A DNA stretch of 64,000 nucleotides from Euphorbia lathyris (lineage: Eukaryota; Streptophyta; Magnoliopsida; Malpighiales; Euphorbiaceae). The stretch spans positions 39,089,501 through 39,153,500 of the forward strand of contig NC_088915.1 in NCBI RefSeq assembly GCF_963576675.1. The letters are read 5' to 3'. Shown here one piece after another: positions 10,698 through 21,755 of this stretch; the stretch's first letter is position 1; the number at the start of each line of letters is the position of its first letter. The position numbers and the translations under genes were made by a program. Below the pieces are notes generated by a model. That model did not search any database and was not told the origin of the DNA. It saw only the letters and a program-made list of their open reading frames with translations.

Positions 10698-11574
10698 TAA
10701 AAAAAAGAGGAAGTGACACCTCAGCTCCATCGTTACTGTTTTATATTATATATAGATATAGATATGTAAAGAAATAGAGAGATTTTAGGGACTAATTTAA
10801 ATTATGTAGAACTTTTAGATATAGATATGCAGAGAATTAGAGAGATTTTAGAGATTAATTTAAATTCTATAGAACTCTTGGATATAGTACGGATAAAATA
10901 ATCTTTTTATAAATAAATATAATAATAGAACTAAAGTTAATATATTATATTTTTTATTATATTTTTTATTAGTAAAAAAGGAGGAAGTGACACCTCAGCT
11001 CCATCGTTACTGTTTTATATTATATATAGAATATAGATATGCAGAGAATTAGAGGGATTTTAGGGATTAATTTAAATTATGCAGAACTTTTAGATATAGA
11101 TATACAGAAAATTAGAGAGATTTTAGGGATTAATTTAAATTATGTAGAACTTTTAGATATAGATATGCAGAGAATTAGAGAGATTTTAGGGATTAATTTA
11201 AATTCTGTAGAACTCTTAGATATAGTACAGATAAAATAATCTTTTTATAAATAAATATAATAATATAACTCAAGTTAATATATTATATTTTTTATTATAT
11301 TTTTTATCAGTAAAAAAAGAGGGAGTGACACCTCAGCTCCTTCGTTACTGTTTTATATTATATATAAATATGCAGAGAATTAGAGAGATTTTAGGGATTA
11401 ATTTAAATTCTGTAGAACTCTTAGATATAATACGGATAAAATAATCTTTTTATAAATAAATATAATAATATAACTAAAGTTAATATATTATATTTTTTAT
11501 TATATTTTTTATCAGTAAAAAATGAGGAAGTGACACCTCAGCTCCATCGTTACTGTTTTATATTATATATAGAT
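10698..11574. repeat. Nested tandem repeat: ~205-bp core carrying a variable number of 66-bp subunits
   Basis: The motif GAAGTGACACCTCAGCTCC occurs at about 10709, 10984, 11322 and 11527. Between successive motifs are two, three and one copies of a ~66-bp subunit (TAGATATAGATATGCAGAGA, then a GATTAATTTAAAT stretch), giving spacings of about 273, 338 and 205 bp. A common tail (GGATAAAATAATCTTTTTAT) closes each unit. Because 66 is a multiple of three, a short frame with a 22-residue period stays open at 11039-11239; I do not regard it as a gene. Confidence 0.85.
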
Positions 11575-11924
11575 TTGTTCTTTTTTATATATGACAATTT
11601 GTGTTATCGATGCACCTTCACAAAGTTGAATGACTTGATATTTGAGACAACAACATTTCAAGTATTTGAAATAATTCTCCTGCTCAAGCATGCAATGCAA
11701 GTAAAAAGATTAACTGAAACCAACTGTGATTTTTTTATTAATAATAGACTTGGATACTTAAAATGTGTGAAAAGGCAAAATCTTATCTGAAATATCATTT
11801 TAAGAACAAAAGGTGTAGCTAAAAGAGCTTTGAACAATAAGCATTTACATATCCAAATTCAAATGACCATCAAACATTAAAAGATCCAACGATTAGAATG
11901 GCATACCTATTTCCATTTCGAGAT
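11575..11924. other. Downstream region of the NDA gene
   Basis: This AT-rich interval follows the stop codon at 11925-11927 of the minus-strand gene, so its right part should be 3' UTR. No other feature is seen. Confidence 0.4.
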
Positions 11925-14900
11925 CTATATTCTGCTTATATCACGACCAAACAGGAAAGTTGTGGCCCAATTGATACCCACATATAGTCTATTCCGCCAG
12001 CTTACTACTCGTGTTAGATATGCAGAGCGCCATATAAACCAACTCGTAAAACCCGTCAAAGATAACCCTTTGGCTTCCTGCAAAGTAAAAGCACCATAAA
12101 GTGAGTCAACCTGTTTTACCTTTACTCTTGAGCAAAAACACAGGGTACTTACTTTACTCTGTCTCAGATCAACAAGGGCCTTGTAGCTGCCGATAGTTGC
12201 CATGCTTCCAAGATGTTTGTACACAAATTGATCCCCGAAATCTATGTCTTTACCACTGTTCGCATACCCTCCACCAGATTTACCAATTCTGTTCAATAAA
12301 CCTGCAAGATATTTTCCTTGCCGTTCTGCTACCTGTTGCAGATAAGGAAAACAGGCAATAGTTCTCCACCGAATTTCCAGATTAAGAAAGATTTGCATCA
12401 TATAATTCACTCAGGAGCCGAGATGATGGATTAAAGATATAGAAATATTTGAAACTTAAATTGTAAAAAGCCTGCAACCATATGTTGCTTTGAGCTATTA
12501 TTTATTTCGAATCCAGCCTTCTTCGGAAATGAAGAAGAATCAGAGATAAAATTCTCCTTATGGATATTATGAATAAGATAATAACTAGATATTTCTAAAT
12601 TTAGCATCTAATACTTAATTACTGGTCATGATTTACCTGAGCCAAAGCTGGAAGGACTTGTTTACCAGTACTTTCAAGAAACCCACTGCAATCCCCAATA
12701 GCAAACACATCCTGCACGGAAGGGACTCGTAGCCACTCATCTATACCAATCCTGTATTTGAAGTGTATTCATCAGTCCACATTAATTTCGGTCATGCATA
12801 TTTAACATTGCAAGGAATCCAACCAAGAGTAACATCCACATCATCGTGCAGGAAAGGAATACCTCTAAAAAAATAAACTTCACAAAATTCATATTACATA
12901 GGATGCAAGAGATGTGCCACTGCACAAAACTTTAAGATGAAACATCAATTTTAATAGAATCGAAATTCTGAAAACTCCATGATCATGAGTTATGATATCA
13001 TATAAAATAATTCGGAACGCATGGCACTTTAGGGATCCTCATATCAAATACCACGGCTGGAGATCTATCTTCGGATCCGCCAAATACTTCCATGGAGATT
13101 TCCCCATTAAGGGAAACAACCATGCAGCTAGGGCAAACATTCCTTCTCCCAAAGTTAGACTTCCAACAGAAGAAGGAATCCCAAATCTAAAAGGATTCCT
13201 AGAAGAAGAAGGGTTCATCCACAGACCTTATAAATAGACAGGTATGGTCACACCAAAGGTAACATTAACACTTCTATCTCACAAATACACCTACTGACTT
13301 AGGCATCCGAGCGGGTTCGCCGGACTCCGGCCCCTCTCTGACCTTTGGTTCTGTTTCGGCTCTGTTTGACAGGTAAAGCCTTGGAAGATTCGGCTGAAGA
13401 TTCGGACGTTCGGTCAAATTCAGATACTCAGATAACAAGTCATGACATATTTTTAGTCAAAATTAAAAATTATTGAGTACTTACTTATTTTCCTTCACCC
13501 AAAAACAAGCACATCCAAAAAACTTATAACCATAACTTCTTAAGAACAATACAATACAAGTTTTTATAGAGCCTACTGGAAAGAAGTTTACAGGTTCACA
13601 TCACTTGGAAACTTTAGACATTACCGAGGCACAAAGACCAAGATTTATTCACAGGTTTTACCTTTTCACTTTTGATTAAAAAAAAAAAAGCTCTTTTTAG
13701 CAATTTTAGCTTGATCTGGCATGTTCCAATAATTTTTTTCCAAAATGAAAAAAATCATATTTGAATTTACTATACTTGTAATATATTTTATTCTCATTAA
13801 ACAAAAAATACGACACTTTTTTCATCATTCTTAACTCTCATTTTATATAGATAGTAGTACGTGGTATAAAAAGGTTTTTATATTTCAAACAGAATAAAAA
13901 ATTAGTATGTTTTATCTCTTCTTTTTTATTTCATTGGTTGGCTAAAATTGCAACAAGCCAACCCAAGCTAAAATTTTAAATTTTTGGACAAAATTAAGAA
14001 AAACATGAAGTAGTTTGGTCCATTTCGATTTTTTGGCAAATAATTAGTAGGACATGCATAGAACCTTTGCAGGTACAAATAAAAATAATCATAATAAAAA
14101 TGACATACCTTCCTCCTGGAGATTTAGGAAGGTCCATAGATTTTACAAGAGGTGAGGGACCAACACCAGTAGACCACACTAATAGACCATATGGGACCTC
14201 TGATCCATCACTAAGTATTAGCTTTTGAGGTTGAACATCTTTGACAATCCCACGGACAAGGCGAACTCCTGACTGGAAAAAAAACTGATAGGTTACTACA
14301 AGCAATAAATGGGAATCTGAATAACTGCACATTTGTATAAATCTCCATATTCCATAGTTAGAACGCATATACTCCAAGTTGATGGATACAACCCCTTATG
14401 GTTTAAATATTAGCACAGTAAAAGCAACATGATATGACCATCAAAGCCCCTTGAATATGATAATGCTCTAAAACAAGTTTTTAGAGTTCATCAACTTTAC
14501 AGACACGCACAAAAAAAAGGGTCCAAGAGTGAAGATGATATGCTAAGATTTTGCACGAGTACTTCCCAGATTTACCATAGAAGCATCACTTCATTCTCAA
14601 CCTAGGTATAATAAGATTAAAACTAGCACCCAACCAATGTGCATACATGTTCGATTTGTGGATTATAAATTTCATTAAAATATGTTCACATCTTATCATC
14701 TAATAGTAATTATAAGGATTAAAATAAAAATTAAGAATCATATATAGGGTCTATGCATGTCAGGAGAAGTTCAACATGCAAATATACTCACTTAAAAGTG
14801 ATATGAAGAATCTTCTAAAGCTAATACACTAAATTCTTCAGTTAGAAGTCCTTCCCACAAATTATATGCATCTCTAACCTTTGTCAACTGCTTAGTGGCA

Positions 14901-16676
14901 TAGCGACGGAGCCGATCATCAAAAGAAGACAGGATTTCATTTGCCTGTCAAGAAGAGAAGAACTTAGTTTATGCTCCTAATTCCTAACGTATCAGTATTC
15001 AGTACCAATTATAGAATTTTTTCGACCAAAAAATGTTAAGAAAGGAAGTATTCAGATGAGTACATGAGTGACAGAAAAGCATAAGCACAACTTATAGCTT
15101 GATTCTTAATGAGCAAACCTCGATCAAAGTAACATGAATATAATTTTTCACATGAGCGTATCTTTGACGAACATCTCTCATGATAAAATCACTTAGTTCA
15201 CCACTGAATTCAACTCCAGTGGGCCCACCTCCAACAACAACACAGTGTAACAGTCTGCTCTTTTCTTCTTCTGTAACACCTGCATTCCAGACACACCCAA
15301 TTGTACAAGGAAAATTAGCATAAGCAAATAGGCCAATGTATAGCAAGAAAGAACAAAAAAGAAAAAGGATGATAACGTGGAAAAAGAATAGTAGTTGCAT
15401 ACCAGGCACATCAGAGAGCATCAAGTTCAGGAGTAGTTTTCTACGAATTTCCTGAGCATGATGAACTTCCCGAAGAAAAGTAGCATGTTCTTTGACACCT
15501 TGTATCCCAAAAGTGGAGGCATCTGCTCCCAATGCAATTACCAACTTGTCATACGAGAGATCAAATTTCCACGGATCCATGGTTTTTGATCCATCCGTAA
15601 CAGTCTCGCATTGCACCTTTCATAAATAAATTCAAGTTTCTCATAACTATCCCATGCTAAACTGAAATCTCAGAACTTTTACAGTACAAAAGCAAACACG
15701 TATCATTACATTATGCCAATGTAAAGCAGAAAAACGTCTCAACAAATTATAGCCTATGTTGCAGGGAAACTCTTTGTCACTAGAGTTTCTGTGTTTCTTT
15801 TCCGTTTCTATTAGGTTTCCTAGGTATATATTTTATTTTTTAAATAATATTTCCCGGTTTCCCTTTCCATGTACGTTGTGCAACATAGATTATAGCTGAA
15901 AAAACAACAGCCTAACAAATACATATTGGATTTGATACAAAATTTCAGTAACATGATCACCCAAAAATCAAGAAAAGCACTATTTAAAACAGTACATCGC
16001 ATGCCAAATAGTTGTGAAGGAAGAGACTACTATGACAAGTGACAACCAATTCAAAAACGTTGTTACCGAACTCGCATATACATTTTTATTTGGAAATTTA
16101 TAATCAAAATGATAATCGAAGCTATCTAAATATAACATTTAATGAAGGGTTCGACAAACACTTTAAGGAAAAAAATGAGAATTCCCAAATTCAAAGAGAT
16201 GGAAGTATTACCACATGATTAGGAGCATCAACACCAGTACAATTAGCGAGAAAGAAGTAAGAATTGGGCTCTCTGGAAATGGCGGGCTGGATCCGAGCGA
16301 TAGGCTCAGCCACAGACCTGAACTCAAGGGTACCGACGCAAGTAGAAGCCAGGAGAGGAGTGAAAACCATATGGTTTCGGGGCGACACGCAAACAACATC
16401 ATAATATTGTGTGTCTATGCCCTTCATGAGGCGGCATCCAGCCCATCCCGAGCCCAAAATGACCACGCGTGGCTTGTCCTTTGGAGTGGTCGGCCCTAGA
16501 CCGGCATACTGCGTTGGCGGCGGCGGCGGGCTCTTGTGATGAGCGGCATCGGTGCTAAAATAAAAGAGTGAAGTGAATAAAAAATTAGGATTGGTCTTGA
16601 GTGCGAAGGAAGAAGAAGATGAAGAAGAGAGTGATTTGATAGTTGAATATCGAATTAGATTGGAAAAGAAAGACAT
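11925..16676 (-). CDS. NDA1/NDA2-like: Internal alternative NAD(P)H-ubiquinone oxidoreductase (type II NDH, NDA group), eight exons
   Basis: This enzyme oxidises matrix NAD(P)H and reduces ubiquinone on the inner mitochondrial membrane without pumping protons, bypassing complex I. Exons read from GT/AG sites (minus strand): 16676-16212, 15616-15403, 15279-15119, 14944-14879, 14272-14109, 12751-12637, 12332-12153, 12077-11925. Joined lengths total 1518 bp, in phase, giving about 505 residues; Arabidopsis NDA1 is about 510. Residues 1-60 are Ser-rich, basic and Pro-rich, as in a mitochondrial presequence. GSGWAG at 75-80 is the first Rossmann motif (FAD) and GGGPTG at ~243-248 the second (NAD(P)H). 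VFAIGDCSG and the C-terminal FGRDISRI are family hallmarks. No EF-hand insertion is present, which separates NDA from NDB. The SRI end can act as a peroxisomal signal in this family. No frameshift or stop was found, so it is probably functional. Intron 5 holds a solo LTR. Confidence 0.93.
12993..13437 (+). mobile_element. Solo LTR (445 bp) inside intron 5 of the NDA gene
   Basis: The segment begins TGATATC and ends GATAACA, so it has TG...CA ends with near-matching inverted termini. Flanks AGTTA (12988-12992) and AGTCA (13438-13442) form a 5-bp target duplication with one mismatch. Inside are a TATA box (TATAAATAG at 13229-13237) and a GC-rich ACTTAGGCATCCGAGCGGGT block, reminiscent of plant Ty3/gypsy LTRs. 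No primer site or internal sequence remains. The inferred transcription direction is opposite to the host gene. The intron splice sites are untouched. Confidence 0.65.
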
Positions 16677-16716
16677 GGTGGATCGAAAGAAGAGTATTGA
16701 TAGATGGATAACAGAT

Positions 16717-16725
16717 AATTTATAG
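16717..16725 (-). promoter_or_regulatory. TATA box of the NDA gene
   Basis: On the minus strand CTATAAATT lies about 42-49 bases before the ATG (16676). It is the best TATA match in the proximal region. It would give a very short 5' UTR (roughly 10-20 nt), so a TATA-less start further up remains possible. Confidence 0.45.
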
Positions 16726-16849
16726 TGTGGAGTCCACCATGACCATAGCCTTAGAAGTATAAGATCAGCACGAAATGAAGAAAAAGAAGAGAGTAGAAAG
16801 TAGAATCTCTCTGGTTGTGCTGATGGATAGTTGGATCTCTCTATTCATT

Positions 16850-16859
16850 GCCACGTGGC
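16850..16859. promoter_or_regulatory. Palindromic G-box GCCACGTGGC
   Basis: A perfect 10-bp palindrome with a CACGTG core lies about 175 bp upstream of the NDA start codon. G-boxes bind bZIP and bHLH (PIF-type) factors and are common in light- and ABA-responsive promoters. Arabidopsis NDA1 is known to be light-regulated, so the site fits. Binding is inferred. Confidence 0.55.
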
Positions 16860-16979
16860 ATGTCGACACCTATGTTTTCGAAGGGCTCATGTTTCTTCTC
16901 TTTTGCAAGAAATTTTTATCTAACATCGTAGTAATATTCGTACATATACTATCTAACACCGTAGTAATATTCGTATATA

Positions 16980-17138
16980 GGGTTCGGCTATGCTTACTTT
17001 GTTTTTGACAAAGTAAGTCTTGCTTTGTTTTTACCATCATTGGATGAACTTACTTTGTTAAAGTCCATCATCATCCAACGGTGAAAAAAACAAAGTAAAC
17101 TTTACTTTGTCAAAAACAAAATAACCATAAAAGACACT
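16980..17138. mobile_element. Mutator-like MITE, family 1, copy B
   Basis: Same family as the element at 10164: left end GGGTTCGGCTATGCTTACTT, right end reversed AGTGTCTTTTATGGTTATTT. The flanks TTCGTATATA (16970-16979) and TTCGTACATA (17139-17148) are a 10-bp target duplication with one mismatch. It sits about 300 bp upstream of the NDA start codon. Confidence 0.8.
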
Positions 17139-17323
17139 TTCGTACATATACTATTGTTTCGTCTTTTTTGAATTGGATTCCGAGCATGCTAGTAATTTTA
17201 TAGAAAAATTATAAAAGTGTGAAATTTGAAATCTGACTGCTGATCAAAAAAATTGTGAAAAGCAAGGATGAAAAAGTTTAAAGATTCGACATTAAAACTG
17301 TAAAAAATGTTGACTTAATTAAT

Positions 17324-17459
17324 GTGACTCTATGGTTACTTTGTTTTTGACAAAGTAACTCTTATTTTGTGTTTTTCACCATTGGATGATGGGGTGTAAA
17401 ATTCATCTAATGGTAAAAACACACAAAGTAATGCTTACTTTGTTAAAAACAAAGTAATG
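17324..17459. mobile_element. Mutator-like MITE, family 1, copy C
   Basis: Left end GTGACTCTATGGTTACTTTG; the right arm ends AACAAAGTAATG, shorter than in other copies. It is flanked by an exact 10-bp duplication CTTAATTAAT at 17314-17323 and 17460-17469. It lies 185 bp from copy B. Confidence 0.8.
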
Positions 17460-17469
17460 CTTAATTAAT

Positions 17470-18295
17470 ATAAACGATGTCGAATTGAGAATATACGATT
17501 GAAAGCTTGAAATTGAGATTGAAATTAAATAACTACAAATATAGGAATTGAATTTGTAAAACTAATAATTGAAAAAGAAAGATGGTAGAACTAAAGATTG
17601 AAAATTGAAAGAAATTGATAATTTGTTGTTCAGATTTTTTTCTGAGATTGTTGAGCCTTTTTTTCTGCTGCTATAATCGGTATTCATTTATGTTGTAAAA
17701 CAATATGCAAATAACTGGTCAGCAAGAAAGTTTCACGTTTCAGTAAGGAAGTTCTAAATTTCAGCATGAAAGTTTTATAACTACTCTCATTCATTAACTT
17801 TTCTGAATTATGTTTTTCCGTTGTAAAATATATGCAGGAAACTTCCCAATAAGAAAGATTCACGTTTCAGTAAGAAAGATCCACGTTTCAGTGAGGAAGT
17901 TCTATATGAAACAAGGTTGCTCATACCCATTATCTTCCCACTAACCCATGTTTTAGCTTCATTCCTTTTCCAACTGTAATGCTGCTGAATTATTTGTCAA
18001 TTTGATTGACAATTGCACATTTTAGTAGAATTTTTGGTAAATTAACAAATTGGTCCAAAACTTCATATTTTATACAACTTTTGACTAAAAAATAACTAAG
18101 AAAATAATTACAAATCCAAGCCAGAATAATTGGTAAAATTATCCAATCAGCCTGAATCTAATCAACTTACATAATTTAGGCCGAATTAAGTAATTAATGA
18201 CGAAATTGGCCCAAATTAAAATATGGGTGAAACAACTGTTAACTGATTATATTAGCTGTTAGCTGATTACTTTTTGGTTAGCTGATCTGACTAGC
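17470..18295. other. AT-rich intergenic DNA
   Basis: No gene or clear element seen. Two related short stretches (GAAAGTTTCACGTTTCAGTA at ~17727 and GAAAGATTCACGTTTCAGTA at ~17857) show an old local duplication. Confidence 0.4.
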
Positions 18296-18606
18296 TAATT
18301 GTGCAAACATGTTTGGTAAAACTTAGCTGATTGCTAACAGCAGATTGTGTAAAATGATAAATAAATACATGGTAAAGCTTTTATTTGAAGTTAATGGGTA
18401 AATATGTCCTTAAAAAGGGATACATTAATAAGCTAATCGAAAGAACTCCTAAAACCAGTTTTTGCAACATTAGCTTTTTGGACTAAATAAGTTCTTTCAA
18501 ACATCTTTTCACCAAACACTACTATTAGATATTTGATTAGTCAAAATCTATAAAGTGGCTCAAACCTCTAATTTTACCCTAAAAATCTATTTACCAAACA
18601 AGGCTT
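18296..18606. mobile_element. Possible hAT-like MITE remnant
   Basis: GTTTGGTAAAACTTAGCTGA at the left and TTTACCAAAC at the right are short inverted repeats of a kind seen in plant hAT-derived MITEs, with AGCTGATT/AGCTGTTAGC words nearby. No target duplication could be identified, so limits are approximate. Confidence 0.3.
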
Positions 18607-19059
18607 ATATATAGTAGTGGAAGCAAAGAGAATTTTCAAAAAGGGTTTTAGACATTTTTTTTTTGTTTGTTTAATTGGAATCTTAAGAGTAAAGAGAATA
18701 CACGAGTTTACATTATCTCTATAAATACTATATTTATTGATTTGCATAAAAAAAATTATATGTTGTTAACATGTAAATTTTTCTTTGTTTCAGTTTCTTC
18801 TCACTTTTTTTTTTGTGTGAAACGAGATGTTGAAAAAACAAAAGACAAAGTTCTATTACCCTCGTAAACATTAAATTGAAATATAACTAATAAAAATGAA
18901 GTAACTATTATAATAAATATACAAACTGAAAATAGAAGAAAAAATAAGAAGACAAAACAATAATTATCTAAAAACTGAAAAAAAAACAAGAATTATATAT
19001 CAGTGACGAAGTGGCGTGTTGGGATGCGAGGATGCAGAGACATTGATGCATATCCTGCT
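18607..19059. other. AT-rich intergenic DNA
   Basis: Only simple A/T-rich sequence is visible; nothing recognisable. Confidence 0.4.
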
Positions 19060-19305
19060 TAGTCCCGTTAGAAGTGATCAAATGTTCTGGCCTTTATCCA
19101 GATGAAGAGTCTATGAAGTGCGAACAGGTTATCAAGTTGTCATTAAACTAAATAGGGTTCTCAGTGATTTGGCAGAATATTCATCAAATCCTGACAAGTT
19201 GTGGAATAACGTAAGGAAGCTTAAATTTTCTCCTAAAGTTCTTCATTTTCTGTAATCTTGCTGTCATAATTACTTACCATGTCCATTTAACTTAATCTAA
19301 AGGAG
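19060..19305 (+). pseudogene. zf-RVT domain relic (LINE-type reverse transcriptase tail)
   Basis: One frame reads SDQMFWPLSR, stop, RVYEVRTGYQVV, then DKLWNNVRKLKFSPKVLHFL, stop, SCCHNYLP. This follows the zf-RVT pattern found after the RT of plant LINEs (W..S..G.Y.V..GY, then W..LW.LK.PPK..HFLWR..HN.LP). Both stops fall where the family has Gly or Trp codons. Nothing upstream still reads as RT, so only the tail of a LINE, or a host fragment of the same domain, remains. Confidence 0.6.
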
Positions 19306-19908
19306 GCTCTTTTTCTTTTATTTTTTGCAAGATTCCATAAGAGAATGCTCTCGACTATGGATATCAGAGCTTTAGTTTAAGTAGTTCAAATCAATGGGTC
19401 TGGAACGAAAACTATTAATATCGGGTAAAAGTACATATATTTATATACAATATCATCTTTTTGGACGGAAAAGTGCGCTAGAACATTTATAAATACAAAA
19501 TAAGATAAAAAATATATATATTTACAAAAACTAAAAAATTAATATTTATCTAAAAATGTTTTAGAATTTTTTAATGCAAAATCACTAATTAAAATTTTAT
19601 TTAATGTCCTTTAATTAATGTCTCATTTTCAATAGTTGATATATTTTCAATAGCTAATATAACACATGCATTTAATTTTCCTTGAGATATAGTAGAACAT
19701 CAATTTTAATTTTGAAAAACTTCTTTTTATAAATGCAACTACTCTAATGATGAAGTAGGTCCATTCTTAAGTCTGAATAGGAAGGGCGTCTGCCAAGGGC
19801 CCAAAGAATGAGGAAGGCCCAAACATAGTAGTAGGTCTTTAATTTTACTTAGGTTAAAAAAAAGATGTGTAATCATTTTTTAAAATGTCAAGTACATAAA
19901 AACTAAAA
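19306..19908. other. AT-rich intergenic DNA
   Basis: No gene recognised. This may include eroded upstream parts of the hAT transposase relic that follows. Confidence 0.35.
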
Positions 19909-20240
19909 GTGGTTTTAGCAATGTCAATATTTGAAATTCATAAGTTTGTTAAAACAATAGTTTGTTATCCAAATATTTCAATTGCTTTTCGAATCTTCTT
20001 AAATATGTTAGTGACCGTTGCATTTGCTGAAAAAGGTTTTATATTGAAAAGTTATTTGAGACCATTAAAGGTTAAGAGTTATGCTATGCTTACTTTGTTT
20101 TTTACAAAGTAAGTTTTACTTTGTTTTTTCCAATGATCTAACCTTTTTATGTGTTAAGAGAAATATGTTAGGACATATTGATGTAGACAACATTATGAGT
20201 GATTTTGGATCTAAAAATGCTCGTAGACATTGTTTTATAT
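19909..20240 (+). pseudogene. hAT transposase C-terminal dimerisation domain relic, split by a MITE fragment
   Basis: The first part reads YPNISIAFRIFLNMLVTVAF then AEKGFILKSYLRPLK. The hAT C-terminal domain of the TTF/DUF4371 type has YPN..IA.RILLT.PVTVASAERSF..LK..K.YLRS here. After a MITE piece (20083-20145) the match resumes in another frame: NDLTFLCVKRNMLGHIDVDN then IMSDFGSKNARR, which is the family's end (RLN.LA.LSIE...L..ID....I..FA..KARR). So one transposase gene was cut by a later insertion. Only its 3' end is present. Confidence 0.7.
20083..20145. mobile_element. Mutator-like MITE, family 1, copy D (left half only)
   Basis: ATGCTATGCTTACTTTGTTT followed by ACAAAGTAAGTTTTACTTTG matches the left arm of the family. 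The right arm is absent and no target duplication is visible. It interrupts the hAT transposase relic. Confidence 0.7.
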
Positions 20241-20476
20241 GAGAAACTGGATAATTAAAGTGATATAAAATGTTTTTTCCATATGAAATATTTTTTATCG
20301 TTTGTTAAGTGCAATAAAAAAAAGTATCATTTTAAATAAAAAATTTTCCAAAATTGGCTTTCATAATTTATTTTTTATTTGTACTTTATTTATTAGGATT
20401 CTCATTTGATAATTTGACCCCAGATCTCTAAAATCTGAGGATCGGTTCTGTGATAAAGATCAATATATAAAAATTA

Positions 20477-20873
20477 GGCCTAATACATAAATAACCCCCT
20501 AAACTTGTTCAAATGTTGCAACTGCCTCCCTTAACTTTCAATTGTAACAACTTACCCCTTAAACTTGTCCAATTATAAAACATGACTCCAAATTGGGAAT
20601 TTTTGTACCCCGTACTTGGAGCAACCGTAAAACGTTTCTTTCACGCCAAAGATCGATTATCACACTCTACGAACGTTGCAGCTTTTGTATTTTACGTGTT
20701 TCTTCAATTGCAGTCCATGTCAGCAATTTGGGGTTGTGTTTCACAATTGGACAAGTTTGAGGAGTTACGTTTTACAATTGGACAAGTTTAAGGGGTAAGT
20801 TGTTACAATTGAAAGTTGAAGGGGACAGTTGCAACATTTGGACAAGTTCAAGGAGTTATTTGTGTATTAGGCC
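20477..20873. mobile_element. Mutator-like foldback MITE, family 2 (397 bp)
   Basis: About 105-bp inverted arms: left GGCCTAATACATAAATAACC, right ending TTATTTGTGTATTAGGCC. The flanks are an exact 9-bp duplication TAAAAATTA at 20468-20476 and 20874-20882. The arms hold internal repeats (AAACTTGTCCAATT type). The ~190-bp centre shows no recognisable captured gene. Confidence 0.85.
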
Positions 20874-20882
20874 TAAAAATTA

Positions 20883-21245
20883 ATCTAAACTAATTATGAA
20901 TGAAATTTTTGTTTTCGTAAAACAGAGAAATTGTAAAGCAATTTAATAGCATAAGTGTGAAATTTATAACACAAGTGTGATATATATAATTTTTTTTCCA
21001 AGGTTTAAAACAAAATTGAAATGTTGAGCAGTAAACGGTGTCGTGTATTACGGAATTATTATTCTATAGAATTAAACCTCAGTCATGAAATGAACAGTAA
21101 TATGAAATCAATTGCGATTTCAATTTGGTTTTTTTCTTTCCATTTATACCCTCAGTTGGTTAGAATAATTACCTTCCTACCTACCTCAAAACGACCTCGC
21201 TTTGATAAATTATTTTGCTTGTGATTTATACAGCATATTATATCA
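20883..21245. other. AT-rich intergenic DNA
   Basis: No gene or repeat recognised in this spacer between two foldback elements. Confidence 0.4.
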
Positions 21246-21256
21246 TTTCTATTTCA

Positions 21257-21744
21257 GGTAAATTACACCTATGGCCTTTGAACTTTACCCATTTAATATT
21301 ATGGCTACTAACTTCAATTCTTAACAGTATGACCACTAAACTTTACACTTTTTAACATCGGTGGTCACTCAATACCTCAAAACGACCATTGACGGTCTAA
21401 AAATAAAAAAATCCAAAGCGTAATAATATTCTAAGTAACTTTAATTCTTGAAAATTTTCGTTTTTATGTCATTTAGGGTGTTTTGTTAGGAGAGAGCGTA
21501 AATTTTTAGAGAGAGAAAACTCCAAAAAATGTGATTTTGGAAAATAAAAAATGTGTTTAATGGTAAATGTCGTTCTGAACAATTTTAATTCTTGGATATT
21601 TTCATTTTGAGGTCGTTAACTGTCAATAACGGCCATTTTGAGAAGTTAGTTAAAATTAAGTGGTCACCGGTGTTAAAAGGTGTAAAGTCAGTGTCCACAA
21701 TATTAAAATGGATAAAGTTAAATGGTCATGGATGTAATTTACCC
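21257..21744. mobile_element. Mutator-like foldback MITE, family 3 (488 bp)
   Basis: Inverted arms over ~100 bp long: left GGTAAATTACACCTATGGCC, right end ATGGATGTAATTTACCC. Flanks share TTTCTATTTCA exactly (21246-21256 and 21745-21755), an 11-bp duplication. Arms contain the ACCATTGACGGTC / GACGGCC type words around the inner ends. No coding cargo recognised. Confidence 0.8.
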
Positions 21745-21755
21745 TTTCTATTTCA

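Noticed and set aside
11039..11239. A 66-codon frame with a 22-residue repeat (REILGINLN...ELLDID)
   Set aside because: The frame exists because the 66-bp subunit is a multiple of three; all neighbouring units lack an extended frame, and nothing else suggests a gene.
12992..13237. 81-codon plus-strand frame inside the NDA intron
   Set aside because: It starts at the solo LTR boundary and ends at the LTR TATA box; no protein family recognised.
16215..16499. 94-codon plus-strand frame at the NDA exon 1
   Set aside because: Shadow of the real minus-strand exon.
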